A stretch of DNA of 52,218 bases from Oscillospiraceae bacterium. Lineage in GTDB: Bacteria > Bacillota > Clostridia > Oscillospirales > Oscillospiraceae. Below the pieces are notes generated by a model. The model saw nothing but the letters and a program-made list of their open reading frames with translations. It was not told the DNA's origin and did not search any database. Position 1 is the stretch's first letter. Every line of letters begins with the position of its first letter. This document shows positions 14,823 through 22,514 of this stretch, in pieces. The translations under genes and the position numbers were made by a program. The stretch is from assembly GCA_018265835.1 (NCBI GenBank), contig JABLYK010000013.1, forward strand, positions 1-52,218, written 5' to 3'.

Positions 14823-15677
14823 ATGCATGATCCGCAAAAACAGATCAAGCGGCACAAGGATGACTACCGGCCGAAGCCGATTGTCATGGCGGTGTATTGG
14901 GTGCTGCGATTCATCGTCATCGTCTCGCTGGTGCTGTCCTGCATCCGAAAGGATTATGAAAGCGCATGGGTCTGCGTGCTGGTGCTGGTTCTCTATATGC
15001 TGCCGCGCATTGTGCAGCAGAACTTCCACATTGAGCTGCCGTCCGCGCTGGAGATCATCATCCTGGTGCTGATCTTTGCCGGGGAAATCCTCGGGGAGCT
15101 GCGCAGTTATTTTATCTACTTCCCGCATTGGGACACGCTGTTGCATACGACGAGCGGCTTCGTCAGCGCGGCGTTTGGCTATTCCATGGTGGATCTGCTG
15201 AACCGCAACAAGCCGGAGCACATCCAGCTGTCACCGATTTATCTGGCGCTGGTCTCGTTCTGCTTTTCCATGACGGTCGGTGTGATCTGGGAGTTTTTCG
15301 AGTTCGGTATGGATAACTTCTTCCACATGGACATGCAGAAGGACACCGTCATCCACGCCTTTTCCTCGGTCAATCTGGACCCGACGGCCAGCAACATTCC
15401 GGTTCGTGTGGAGGACATCACAGATGTCGCGGTCAACGGTACCAGTCTCGGCTTGGGCGGGTATCTGGACATTGGCCTGTACGATACGATGGAGGACCTG
15501 TTCGTCAACTTCATCGGTGCGTTGACCTTCAGCGTCATCGGCTACTTCAGCGCGAAGTCCGGGAAGAACAACATTGCCAAAAATTTTGTTCCGGTGGTCA
15601 TGCCGGAGGAAGCGACTGAGTCTGAGGCTGGGCAGACGAACGCCGCGGAAGACACAACCGAAAAGAACACGGACTGA
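14823..15677 (+). CDS. YjdF-like (DUF2238-type) integral membrane protein
   Basis: This gene encodes 284 residues. Five to six hydrophobic segments lie between residues 20 and 155, with one more near 230-250. The motif HWDTLLHTTSGFVSAAFGYSMVD and the later WEFFEFGMD are typical of the YjdF/DUF2238 membrane family, whose biochemical role is not established. The C-terminal 30 residues are acidic and disordered. The gene follows the PAP2 phosphatase by 42 bases with AGAAGGGTAGG upstream, so it is probably co-transcribed. The terminator stem begins before the stop codon. Confidence 0.75.
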   Translation: MHDPQKQIKRHKDDYRPKPIVMAVYWVLRFIVIVSLVLSCIRKDYESAWVCVLVLVLYMLPRIVQQNFHIELPSALEIIILVLIFAGEILGELRSYFIYFPHWDTLLHTTSGFVSAAFGYSMVDLLNRNKPEHIQLSPIYLALVSFCFSMTVGVIWEFFEFGMDNFFHMDMQKDTVIHAFSSVNLDPTASNIPVRVEDITDVAVNGTSLGLGGYLDIGLYDTMEDLFVNFIGALTFSVIGYFSAKSGKNNIAKNFVPVVMPEEATESEAGQTNAAEDTTEKNTD

Positions 15678-15698
15678 AGCAATTCAGCCCGTGTTTTT
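15666..15698 (+). terminator. Terminator of the MarR-PAP2-YjdF operon
   Basis: AACACGG-A-CTGAA pairs with TTCAG-C-CCGTGTT across a GCAA loop, with one internal mismatch, and is followed by TTTT. The stop codon of the last gene lies inside the 5' half of the stem. Confidence 0.8.
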
Positions 15699-15789
15699 TC
15701 ATGAAAAAATGGAGAGCAGCCGCAAATATCTGCGGCGATTTTCTGTCTATATTGATAGAGGCCTCAAATACACGAAAGGAGGGACGGCG

Positions 15790-16350
15790 GTGACGGATGC
15801 GGAGATCGTCCAAATGTTCTGGAGACGGGAGGAGACCGCAATTGCTGAGACGCAGGCGCGCTACGGCGCGTACTGTACGCAGATTGCGAGGAATATCCTC
15901 TCCAGCCGGGAAGACGCCGAGGAGTGCGTCAGCGACACATGGCTGCAGGCGTGGCACACAATTCCGCCGCAGCAGCCGCGCTCACTGCGGGCGTATCTGG
16001 GCCGGATTGTCCGGAATCTGGCGCTCAACCGTTGGAACCATAACCATGCGCAAAAGCGGTACGACGGCGTGGAACAGCTCCTTTCGGAGCTGGAAGACTG
16101 CATCCCGGCGCCGGACACTGCCCAGCGGAAGCTGGAGACGGCCGCCCTTTCCGAAATCATCAGCGATTGGCTGGAGACCCTGCCGCGCAGCGACCGCATT
16201 CTCTTTGTCCGCCGGTATTGGTACGGTGACACGCTGCAGGAGCTGGCGGGGCTCATCGGCGTGCCGGCAAACAAACTGGCGCAGAAGATGCTGCGGCTGC
16301 GCAGGGGGCTCAAAGCGGCGCTGGAACGTGAGGAGGTTTTTTTGGAATGA
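15790..16350 (+). CDS. ECF-type RNA polymerase sigma factor
   Basis: This gene encodes 186 residues from a GTG start at 15790, which is chosen because GAAAGGAGGG lies just upstream; the much longer open frame has no ribosome site. Region 2 is visible as DAEECVSDTWLQAW at about residues 44-57. Region 4 is visible as LPRSDRILFVRRYWYGDTLQELAGLIGVPANKL, with a recognition helix close to the C-terminus. It is one of the Firmicutes ECF-like sigma factors that direct small regulons. It overlaps its downstream partner by four bases (ATGA), which is the usual layout for a sigma and anti-sigma pair. Confidence 0.85.
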   Translation: MTDAEIVQMFWRREETAIAETQARYGAYCTQIARNILSSREDAEECVSDTWLQAWHTIPPQQPRSLRAYLGRIVRNLALNRWNHNHAQKRYDGVEQLLSELEDCIPAPDTAQRKLETAALSEIISDWLETLPRSDRILFVRRYWYGDTLQELAGLIGVPANKLAQKMLRLRRGLKAALEREEVFLE

Positions 16351-17021
16351 GCGAAGCAAAACGAGAGCGGTTGTATGACGGCGTCACCGGGATTCGGGAC
16401 GCGCTGATCGAGGAGGCGGCGGCAGTTCCGGCGACGCGGCATACCTGGCAGCGCTGGGTGGCGGCTGCGGCGTGCGTGTGTCTGGTGCTGGCCGGGGCGG
16501 TGGCAGTGCTGCAGAGCGGCGCAGAGAATGATATTGCGCAGACTGCGCCGGATACGGCGCTGACGACACCACTGCCGCAGGTGATCACAGGCTATGGCGA
16601 CGGCGTTGGCGCGAGCTACAAAGCGCCGGAACCGGGGGAATTTTTCTGCCATTTGGATCTGCAAGCGGCGCTGGAGGCGTATGCCGGGCAGGACGTTCGG
16701 TTCTTCGTGGGAATCGACCTGTTCTCGGCGGATGATGCGCTGGACACCGGCGGAGATGCGGTGGCGGCGGAGCTGGAGCGGCTGCGCGGACTTGGACTGG
16801 AAGTCGGCTACGCGCAGGCGTGGGAGTATCAGGGCGCGGAGGGGGCGCATGTGACGTACAACTACGTCGCGGGCTGTCTGACCGCAGAGCAGCTGCAAAA
16901 TTTCCCGGCTAGCCCGGATTACGGCTATGCCTTCCGCTTTGTCCGCAATGGCGACGGCAGTGCGCCTGCTGCCGGGCAGCAGAACATCGTGACCGATTAT
17001 CCGACCAACGCAATTGCATAA
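16347..17021 (+). CDS. Putative membrane-anchored anti-sigma factor
   Basis: This gene encodes 224 residues. The ATG overlaps the stop of the sigma gene. A cytoplasmic part of about 35 residues (MSEAKRERLYDGVTGI) is followed by one transmembrane segment (about 37-56) and a long Ala/Gly-rich extracellular domain containing FFCHLDLQAALEAYAGQ and VRFFVGIDLF. No zinc-binding HxxxCxxC motif is present, so it is not a ZAS-type anti-sigma. The role is inferred from gene order and topology, which match sigma and anti-sigma pairs common in Clostridia. Confidence 0.65.
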   Translation: MSEAKRERLYDGVTGIRDALIEEAAAVPATRHTWQRWVAAAACVCLVLAGAVAVLQSGAENDIAQTAPDTALTTPLPQVITGYGDGVGASYKAPEPGEFFCHLDLQAALEAYAGQDVRFFVGIDLFSADDALDTGGDAVAAELERLRGLGLEVGYAQAWEYQGAEGAHVTYNYVAGCLTAEQLQNFPASPDYGYAFRFVRNGDGSAPAAGQQNIVTDYPTNAIA

Positions 17022-17023
17022 GC

Positions 17024-17064
17024 GCAGCAGCATGACACGCGCGTGTCATGCTGCTGCATTTTTT
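17024..17064. terminator. Terminator with a 17-base perfect stem
   Basis: GCAGCAGCATGACACGC (17024-17040) pairs fully with GCGTGTCATGCTGCTGC (17041-17057), followed by ATTTTTT. It ends the sigma/anti-sigma operon and lies against the stop of the convergent gene at 17067. Confidence 0.9.
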
Positions 17065-17066
17065 GA

Positions 17067-17471
17067 CTATATTTCGTGGTTCAGAAAGGCATCCAGGCAT
17101 TCCCGGGTTTCGGCGATGGCCTTTGGCCCGATGCCCCAGCTTATGGAAAGCTCCTGCCCGGAACATTGCAGGAGATCGCCGACTGTTTTCATCCGATCGT
17201 GCGAAGTGAGCGCGCGATAGGTGCGGGTGGATAATTGCAGGCACACAAGCGGCGCGTCGGTTTTTCCTGCGGCTTTCGCGCGTGCCTGCTCCAGATATGC
17301 GGAAAGCTCCTCCCGATCAATTTTCGGTTCCGGGATGCGGTTGACGCCCTTTGCGTGGACAATCGCGTCGTAAACATCCTTTGCGTACATTGCCTGACCC
17401 AGAATATAGGTCCCGCGCGGGAACAGTTCGTCGAGCAAGTCCTGCCGGCTGATAAAATCATGATACATCAT
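17067..17471 (-). CDS. RpoA C-terminal-domain-like protein
   Basis: This gene encodes 134 residues. The N-terminal half is alpha-helical with no known motif. The C-terminal part, about residues 75-134, has the pattern of the RNA polymerase alpha C-terminal domain: CLQLSTRTYRALTSHD, then KTVGDLLQCSGQEL, then GIGPKAIAETRECLDAF. In alpha this helix-hairpin-helix fold binds UP-element DNA and activators. The start at 17471 is the first of two adjacent ATGs; no strong ribosome site is evident. It may be a DNA-binding or polymerase-mimicking regulator, or part of a larger clostridial family with this domain. It lies 27 bases after an XRE regulator in the same direction. Confidence 0.6.
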   Translation of the reverse strand: MMYHDFISRQDLLDELFPRGTYILGQAMYAKDVYDAIVHAKGVNRIPEPKIDREELSAYLEQARAKAAGKTDAPLVCLQLSTRTYRALTSHDRMKTVGDLLQCSGQELSISWGIGPKAIAETRECLDAFLNHEI

Positions 17472-17498
17472 ATATTACACCATTAAAATATATGAAAT

Positions 17499-17840
17499 TT
17501 ATTGTTCGCTACCCTCAGAACAGCAACGAAAGAAGCAGATGCCGATGAGAAAATCTTTTACTGCGCGTTGCTGTTGCATACTCAATGCGGACCAATTATC
17601 CAGCATCTCACGCTGCTCGCTCGTGAGAGAAACCGTATCGTCACCCTCGGCAAAGAATTGAGATAATGTGATTCCAAAACCGTTGCATACTTTCTCTAAG
17701 GTTTGTATGGTTGGTACTTGATTCTTGCGATACCATGTGGATATTGTGGACTGCGACAGCCCGGCGTGCTTTGCCAACTCATACTCAGACCAATTTCTTT
17801 CGAGACGAAGCCGCGTGATTTCTTGCAGCACATCCTTCAT
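17499..17840 (-). CDS. XRE-family transcriptional regulator
   Basis: This gene encodes 113 residues from the ATG at 17840 (MKDVLQEITR); a GTG at 17867 would add nine residues. The helix-turn-helix WSEYELAKHAGLSQSTISTWYRKN lies at about residues 17-40, followed by PTIQTLEKVCNGFGITLSQFF. The C-terminal 40 residues are helical with three Cys near the end. TATAAT on the minus strand at 17872-17877 would serve as its -10 box. It is followed by the RpoA-CTD-like gene, so the two may form a regulatory unit. Confidence 0.85.
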   Translation of the reverse strand: MKDVLQEITRLRLERNWSEYELAKHAGLSQSTISTWYRKNQVPTIQTLEKVCNGFGITLSQFFAEGDDTVSLTSEQREMLDNWSALSMQQQRAVKDFLIGICFFRCCSEGSEQ

Positions 17841-17945
17841 ATGCTCACCCATTTGCTTTGTTATCACGTATATTATACTTCGAGAGAAAGTTGGTTTTTA
17901 GTTGGTTATGCCGTATAATTTCTTCGTTCTAAAACATCAAAAAGC

Positions 17946-17978
17946 GCGGGGATCCGATAAAGATCCCCGCACTTTTTT
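17946..17978. terminator. Terminator downstream of obg
   Basis: GCGGGGATC (17946-17954) pairs with GATCCCCGC (17962-17970), with T residues on the right and A residues on the left, so it works in both directions. It would end leftward transcription from obg about 170 bases past its stop. Confidence 0.8.
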
Positions 17979-18007
17979 GATGAGACTGTCAAAGAACCGC
18001 ACCAAAG

Positions 18008-18142
18008 CCCCCTCATCAGTCGGCTTGCGCCGACAGCTTCCCCCGGAGGGGGAAGCCTTGGGCTGGGCGCGTATCGCACCGCACCCAAAGCCTTCCCCTA
18101 GTAGGGGAAGGTGGCCGCCCGCAGGGCGGCCGGATGAGGTGG
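18008..18142. repeat. Intergenic element of four nested hairpins with inverted ends
   Basis: The ends CCCCCTCATC (18008-18017) and GATGAGGTGG (18133-18142) are inverted repeats with one mismatch. Inside are GTCGGC/GCCGAC (18019-18034), GCTTCCCCC/GGGGGAAGC (18036-18056), CCTTCCCC/GGGGAAGG (18091-18111) and GGCCGCCC/GGGCGGCC (18113-18131). I recall elements built this way as abundant intergenic repeats in Oscillospiraceae genomes. It abuts the obg stop codon by four bases. Confidence 0.75.
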
Positions 18143-18146
18143 TGTA

Positions 18147-19430
18147 TTAGTACCGATACTCAAAATCGAGGTCGTAGATGCTCACGGTGTCGCCCTCCTG
18201 AACGCCCATGGCCTCCAGCCGGTCGAAGACGCCGGACTGCCGCAGCACGCGGTCAAAATACATGCGCGATTCATAATCGCCGAAATTGATCGTGCCCATG
18301 AGCCGCTGCAGCCATGGCCCTTCCACGATCCACAGATTGTCAAAGTGGCGGATTTCCAGCTGCTCGCTCGTGCCAATCTCCGGCTCGGGCGGAACATAGT
18401 CTGCCTCGAATACGATCGTGGGCGGCAGCTCGGACAGCCGCGCGGCGGCCGCCTGCACGAGCTGCTGCGTGCCCATGTGTGCCGCAGCGCTCAGCTCGAA
18501 GAACTGGTAGCCCTTGGCCTCTACATGGGCCTTGAGCGCTTCAATGTTCGTGCGGTCACCGCCCAGCAGGTCGCACTTGTTCGCGGCGACGATCTGCGGC
18601 CGCGTGGCGAGCACTTCGCTGTACGCCGCAAGCTCCGCGTTGATGGCCTCGAAATCCTCGATCGGGTCGCGCCCCTCGCTGCCGGACACATCCACCAGAT
18701 GAATCAGCAGCCGGCAGCGGTCGATATGCCGCAGAAAATCATGCCCCAGTCCCGCGCCCTCGCTGGCGCCCTCGATGATGCCCGGAATGTCCGCCATGAC
18801 GAACGACGAACCCTCCGACACGTACACGACGCCGAGGTTGGGGAAGAGGGTGGTGAAGTGATAGTTTGCAATCTTGGGGTGTGCTTTGGACACGACGGAC
18901 AGCAGCGTGCTTTTGCCCACATTCGGGAAGCCGACCAGCCCCACGTCCGCAAGGAGCTTCAGCTCCAGAAGGATCGTGTGGCTCTCGCCGGGGAGACCCG
19001 GTTTGGCGAAGCGCGGCACCTGCCGCGTGGGCGTGGCAAAGTGCTGGTTGCCCCAACCGCCGCGACCGCCCCGCGCCGCCACGAACGGCTCGCCGGTGGA
19101 CATGTCGTGCATGATGGCGCCGGTGTCCGCGTCACGCAGAAGCGTACCGCGCGGCACGCGGATGCGCAGCGTTTCGCCGACCTTGCCGGAGCAACGCTTG
19201 CCCTGACCATCCGCGCCGTTGCCCGCGACATATTTGCGCTTGTAGCGGAAGTCCATCAGGGTGGACATGTTGTCGTCCACCACGAAGACGATGTCACCGC
19301 CGCGCCCGCCGTCGCCGCCGTCCGGCCCGCCGGCCGCCACGTATTTTTCCCGGTGGAACGCCACTGCGCCGTTGCCGCCGTCCCCGGCGCGCACGGTGAT
19401 GGTGACCTTATCAACAAATGCAGAAGCCAT
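18147..19430 (-). CDS. obg: Obg/CgtA GTPase
   Basis: This gene encodes 427 residues. The glycine-rich OBG domain occupies about residues 1-158 (GDGGNGAVAFHREKYV, then GGPDGGDGGRGGD). The GTPase domain begins with the P-loop GFPNVGKST, then the switch motif DIPGIIEGASEG and the NKCD guanine motif. A C-terminal OCT domain is present, as in Bacillus-type Obg and unlike the E. coli protein. Obg binds the 50S subunit and links ribosome assembly to the GTP and ppGpp state. It lies downstream of rpmA and rplU in the common order. A GC-rich hairpin between rpmA and obg may limit read-through. Confidence 0.97.
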   Translation of the reverse strand: MASAFVDKVTITVRAGDGGNGAVAFHREKYVAAGGPDGGDGGRGGDIVFVVDDNMSTLMDFRYKRKYVAGNGADGQGKRCSGKVGETLRIRVPRGTLLRDADTGAIMHDMSTGEPFVAARGGRGGWGNQHFATPTRQVPRFAKPGLPGESHTILLELKLLADVGLVGFPNVGKSTLLSVVSKAHPKIANYHFTTLFPNLGVVYVSEGSSFVMADIPGIIEGASEGAGLGHDFLRHIDRCRLLIHLVDVSGSEGRDPIEDFEAINAELAAYSEVLATRPQIVAANKCDLLGGDRTNIEALKAHVEAKGYQFFELSAAAHMGTQQLVQAAAARLSELPPTIVFEADYVPPEPEIGTSEQLEIRHFDNLWIVEGPWLQRLMGTINFGDYESRMYFDRVLRQSGVFDRLEAMGVQEGDTVSIYDLDFEYRY

Positions 19431-19506
19431 CGTTTTTCTCCTATGCTTGAAACTGGTTGAATCCTGCTGTGTCAGCGAAAATTCAACAGATTTTTCTCAA
19501 AATTGA

Positions 19507-19538
19507 AAAAGGGGCGGGCGTGCCGCCCACCCCTTTTG
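19507..19538 (-). terminator. Hairpin terminator or attenuator between rpmA and obg
   Basis: On the minus strand CAAAAGGGGTGGGCG pairs with CGCCCGCCCCTTTTT, with a bulge, and is followed by further T residues. It lies directly after the rpmA stop and would reduce transcription into obg. Confidence 0.7.
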
Positions 19539-19540
19539 AA

Positions 19541-19804
19541 TTACTGCGCGATTTCTTCGTAAACAGAAACCTGCTTGCGATCCTTGCCCTTGCGCTCGAA
19601 CTTCACGACGCCGTTCACGAGGGCGAACAGCGTATCGTCTTTTCCCTTGCCGACGTTGGTGCCGGGGTGGATTTTTGTTCCGCGCTGTCTGACGAGGATG
19701 TTGCCGGCCAGAACAAACTGACCATCGGCTCTCTTGGGGCCAAGGCGCTTCGACTCACTGTCGCGGCCGTTCTTGGTGGAACCCATGCCTTTTTTATGTG
19801 CCAT
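19541..19804 (-). CDS. rpmA: 50S ribosomal protein L27, without the Prp-cleaved extension
   Basis: This gene encodes 87 residues beginning MAHKKGMGSTKNGRDS, the normal mature N-terminus. The ATG at 19804 has GGAGGTG upstream; an in-frame start at 19822 overlaps that site. Most Firmicutes make L27 with a short N-terminal extension that the protease Prp removes, and carry prp between rplU and rpmA. Here neither is present, and the gap to rplU is only 43 bases. L27 reaches the peptidyl-transferase centre. Gene order is rplU-rpmA-obg. Confidence 0.97.
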   Translation of the reverse strand: MAHKKGMGSTKNGRDSESKRLGPKRADGQFVLAGNILVRQRGTKIHPGTNVGKGKDDTLFALVNGVVKFERKGKDRKQVSVYEEIAQ

Positions 19805-19847
19805 TTCAGATAACACCTCCACGTGTCAAAATCAGGATGCGGAATGA

Positions 19848-20162
19848 TTATGCGTTGATTGATTCGATCTGAACCTTGGTATACGGCTGTCTGTGACCCT
19901 GCGTTCTGCGGTAGCCCTTTTTCGGCTTCATCTTGTAAACGCGGATCTTCTTGCTCTTGCCGTTTTTCACGACGTTTGCGGAGACGGTCGCGCCGTCCAC
20001 CATGGGCTTGCCGAACACGGAGCCCTCATCGTCAATGATCGCCAGAACGCGGTCAAACTTCACGGCCTCGCCGGCCTCAACGTCCAGCTTTTCGATGAAG
20101 ATGACATCGCCCTCGGCCACGCGGTACTGCTTGCCGCCGGTTTCGATGATAGCGTGCTTCAA
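19848..20162 (-). CDS. rplU: 50S ribosomal protein L21 (TTG start)
   Basis: This gene encodes 104 residues, close to the usual 103. The product begins KHAIIETGGKQYRV after a TTG codon at 20162, with GGCAGGTG upstream. No ATG gives the right length, because the longer frame starts inside a leader RNA. The C-terminus carries GYRRTQGHRQPYTKV, typical of L21. It heads the rplU-rpmA-obg operon and has a consensus-like promoter about 90 bases upstream. Confidence 0.95.
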   Translation of the reverse strand: MKHAIIETGGKQYRVAEGDVIFIEKLDVEAGEAVKFDRVLAIIDDEGSVFGKPMVDGATVSANVVKNGKSKKIRVYKMKPKKGYRRTQGHRQPYTKVQIESINA

Positions 20163-20247
20163 CTCGTTGCACCTGCCTCTCTGTAAGAGTCTCGCTCTCG
20201 TGGGCGGAAGACGCGCTTCGCTTGCAGACCCACTCAATGCGGCCTTG
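20163..20247 (-). promoter_or_regulatory. Leader of rplU, possibly an L21 autoregulatory RNA
   Basis: About 80 transcribed bases lie between the promoter and the TTG start. On the minus strand they include GAAGCGCGTCTTCC and GAGAGCGAGACTC, which form small hairpins. Firmicutes rplU transcripts carry a known L21 leader that binds the protein. The position fits, but I have not verified the fold. Confidence 0.4.
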
Positions 20248-20249
20248 AT

Positions 20250-20278
20250 ATTTTATCATTCAGGACAGGCACTGTCAA
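20250..20278 (-). promoter_or_regulatory. Promoter of rplU-rpmA-obg
   Basis: On the minus strand TTGACA (20273-20278) and TAAAAT (20250-20255) are separated by 17 bases. Confidence 0.8.
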
Positions 20279-20309
20279 GGACTTTTTGCTGAAAATTCAA
20301 CAGGGTGCG

Positions 20310-20510
20310 CTACGCAATGCAGGCGAGATAAAAGAGACGCACGAGGGCCACTGCGAGAAACTGCGGGACAACAGGGGCGAGAAACAGGAGAAACGGCACA
20401 TAGACGGGCGCGTCTCCGCCCAAGCCGGCTGTACCAAACAGAATGTTCAGGAAAAGCGCAAGGCACAGGAACAGGTAAGTCGCAATCACCGGGAGGAAAT
20501 CATACCAGCT
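20310..20510 (-). pseudogene. 3' fragment of a paralogue of the membrane protein at 20529-20942
   Basis: Read on the minus strand, the stretch encodes YDFLPVIATYLFLCLALFL, then YVPFLLFLAPVVPQ, and ends VALVRLFYLACIA with a stop at 20310. This lines up with YDFLPLAATYLFQCLVAVI, then FLPFLLYLVPLLPQ, then IAIVRTVALY at the end of the intact neighbour. The N-terminal half is missing and there is no start signal. It is a decayed tandem duplicate. Confidence 0.75.
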
Positions 20511-20528
20511 ACAACGGCAGCAATTTGT

Positions 20529-20942
20529 TTATTGTTTGCGCGGGAGGTACAAAGCAACGGTTCTCACGATGGCGATGCCGAACATTTGCGGCAGCAGGGG
20601 GACTAAATAGAGGAGAAACGGCAAAAAGAACGGGGTTCCGCCGTCATAGAATTCGCCCATAAACATGGAGATGACAGCCACCAGACACTGGAACAGATAG
20701 GTCGCTGCGAGCGGGAGAAAATCATAATCCCCATTTCCGCCGCGCCACACGGAATAAAAGCTGACGGCGGCCACGCTGATGCCAACCACGATGCCATAGA
20801 TGAGGGTCGTATGCGGGGACAACGCGTCATGCATCTCGGGGGAAAGGTTTGGCCAGACCAGCATGACGGTCAGATTCCCGACGAAAAACAGCAGAAATAG
20901 GATCAGAAAACACGGCCATGTCTTTTTGAAGTATTGTTTCAT
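20529..20942 (-). CDS. Hypothetical four-helix membrane protein
   Basis: This gene encodes 137 residues. GAAAGGAG precedes the ATG at 20942; the open frame continues upstream but without a ribosome site. Four hydrophobic segments are visible at about residues 9-29, 46-64, 75-93 and 103-127. Short polar loops include GGNGDYDFLP and GEFYDGGTP. No catalytic motif is seen. A truncated paralogue follows directly, so the family has been duplicated here. It lies between rplU and ackA and is not obviously part of either operon. Confidence 0.65.
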   Translation of the reverse strand: MKQYFKKTWPCFLILFLLFFVGNLTVMLVWPNLSPEMHDALSPHTTLIYGIVVGISVAAVSFYSVWRGGNGDYDFLPLAATYLFQCLVAVISMFMGEFYDGGTPFFLPFLLYLVPLLPQMFGIAIVRTVALYLPRKQ

Positions 20943-21127
20943 ATGCGCGGCTCCTTTCTCACATAAAAATGTTTGTATGTTGACATCCTTCCATCCTGAT
21001 TTGCACCAGCTGCCTATGGTGAAAACCAAGATTTGCATTTCCATATTACAGGAAGAGAAAACGCTTGTCAATTTATAGACAGAAAATTTTGCTGATGCAA
21101 ACAAAATTTGTTTAAAAATAGAAAGAA
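20943..21127. other. Non-coding gap upstream of the membrane protein
   Basis: The gap is AT-rich, and I see no gene, repeat or clear promoter in it apart from the ackA terminator at its right edge. Confidence 0.4.
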
Positions 21128-21160
21128 AAACCGCCCGGAGCAGACGCTCCGGGCGGTTTT
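21128..21160 (-). terminator. Terminator of ackA
   Basis: On the minus strand AAACCGCCCGGAGC pairs with GCTCCGGGCGGTTT, followed by T residues. It lies about 20 bases after the ackA stop. Confidence 0.85.
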
Positions 21161-21180
21161 GTAAATTTGGAGAAAGAAAC

Positions 21181-22377
21181 TCAGCCGCAGATTTCCTTGG
21201 TATCGCGGGCGATGACGAGCTCCTCGTTCGTCGGGATGACGAACACCTTGACCTTGGAGTCCGGGGTGGAGATCATAATGTCTTCGCCGCGCTTGCTGTT
21301 GGCTACCGGGTCGATCTTCACGCCCAGGTAGCCGAAGTACTCGGCGATGGCGGCGCGGGAGGACTTGCTGTTCTCGCCGACACCGGCGGTGAAGATGATG
21401 GCATCGACGCCATTCATGGCCGCGACGTAGGAGCCGACGACCTTGGCGACCCAGTAGTGGAACATGTCAAGCGCGAGCTGTGCGCGGTCGTTGCCCTCGG
21501 CAGCGGCGGCGTCGAGATCGCGGAAGTCGGAGCTGACGCCGGAGACGCCGAGCACGCCGGACTTCTTGTTGAGGATGTTGAGCATCTCGTCGATGCTGAT
21601 GCCGTACTTGTTCATGATGAACTGGATCACGCCGGCGTCGAGATCGCCGCAGCGGGTGCCCATCGGCAGGCCGACCAGCGGGGTGAAGCCCATGGACGTG
21701 TCGACGCACTTGCCGCCGTCGATCGCGCAGATGGAGCTGCCGTTGCCCATGTGGCAGGAAATGAGCTTCAGCTCTTCGATGGGCTTGCCCATCAGCTCCG
21801 CGCAGCGGGCGGATACATAGCGGTGGCTGGTGCCGTGGAAACCGTAGCGGCGGATGCCGTCGTTCTGGTAGTATTCATACGGAATGGCGTACATGTAAGC
21901 CTTGCCGGGCATGGTCTGGTGGAAGGCGGTGTCGAACACGGCGACCATCGGAACGTCGCCCATGACCTTGCGGCAGGCCTCGATGCCGGTGATGTTGGCG
22001 GGGTTGTGCAGCGGCGCGAAGGGGATGCACTCCTCCAGCGCGGCCATGACGGCATCGTCGATCTTGACAGACGCGGCAAACTTCTCACCGCCGTGGACGA
22101 CACGGTGGCCGACTGCGTCGATCTCCTTCATCGAGGCGACCACGCCGTACTCGGCGCTCGTCAGCTTGTCGATAACAGCAGCGATGGCTTCGGAATGCGT
22201 GGGCATTGCGAGGTCTTCGTCAAACACGGGCTTGCCGCCGGTGAGCGGGGTGTGTTTCAGATGACCGTCGATGCCGATGCGCTCGCACAGGCCTTTGGCC
22301 AGAACCGACTCGGTCTCCATGTCGATCAGCTGATACTTCAGGGAGGAGCTGCCGGCGTTGATGACAAGAATTTTCAT
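21181..22377 (-). CDS. ackA: Acetate kinase
   Basis: This gene encodes 398 residues, the normal length. It interconverts acetyl phosphate plus ADP with acetate plus ATP, the last ATP-yielding step of acetate fermentation. The N-terminal signature KILVINAGSSSLKYQL, the catalytic region GHRVVHGGEKF, FDTAFHQTMP and RRYGFHGTSHRYV are all present, as is HMGNGSSICAI for nucleotide binding. AAGAAAGGATTC precedes the ATG. No pta gene for phosphotransacetylase is visible in the window. It is divergent from tmcAL, a tRNA enzyme that uses acetate. Confidence 0.98.
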   Translation of the reverse strand: MKILVINAGSSSLKYQLIDMETESVLAKGLCERIGIDGHLKHTPLTGGKPVFDEDLAMPTHSEAIAAVIDKLTSAEYGVVASMKEIDAVGHRVVHGGEKFAASVKIDDAVMAALEECIPFAPLHNPANITGIEACRKVMGDVPMVAVFDTAFHQTMPGKAYMYAIPYEYYQNDGIRRYGFHGTSHRYVSARCAELMGKPIEELKLISCHMGNGSSICAIDGGKCVDTSMGFTPLVGLPMGTRCGDLDAGVIQFIMNKYGISIDEMLNILNKKSGVLGVSGVSSDFRDLDAAAAEGNDRAQLALDMFHYWVAKVVGSYVAAMNGVDAIIFTAGVGENSKSSRAAIAEYFGYLGVKIDPVANSKRGEDIMISTPDSKVKVFVIPTNEELVIARDTKEICG

Positions 22378-22514
22378 ACTCAGAATCCTTTCTTATCTAA
22401 TGGTATTGTAAAAAATTCAAAACAACGGTATTATGAGCACAGGATGCCATAACATTTACATTTTAACCGGTTTCCCACAAAACGCAAGCGTTTTTTCAGA
22501 AGGAGGGGGCAAAA

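Noticed and set aside
18005..18146. CRISPR-like array
   Set aside because: The repeated look comes from nested inverted repeats, not from equal direct repeats with unique spacers. No cas gene is present.
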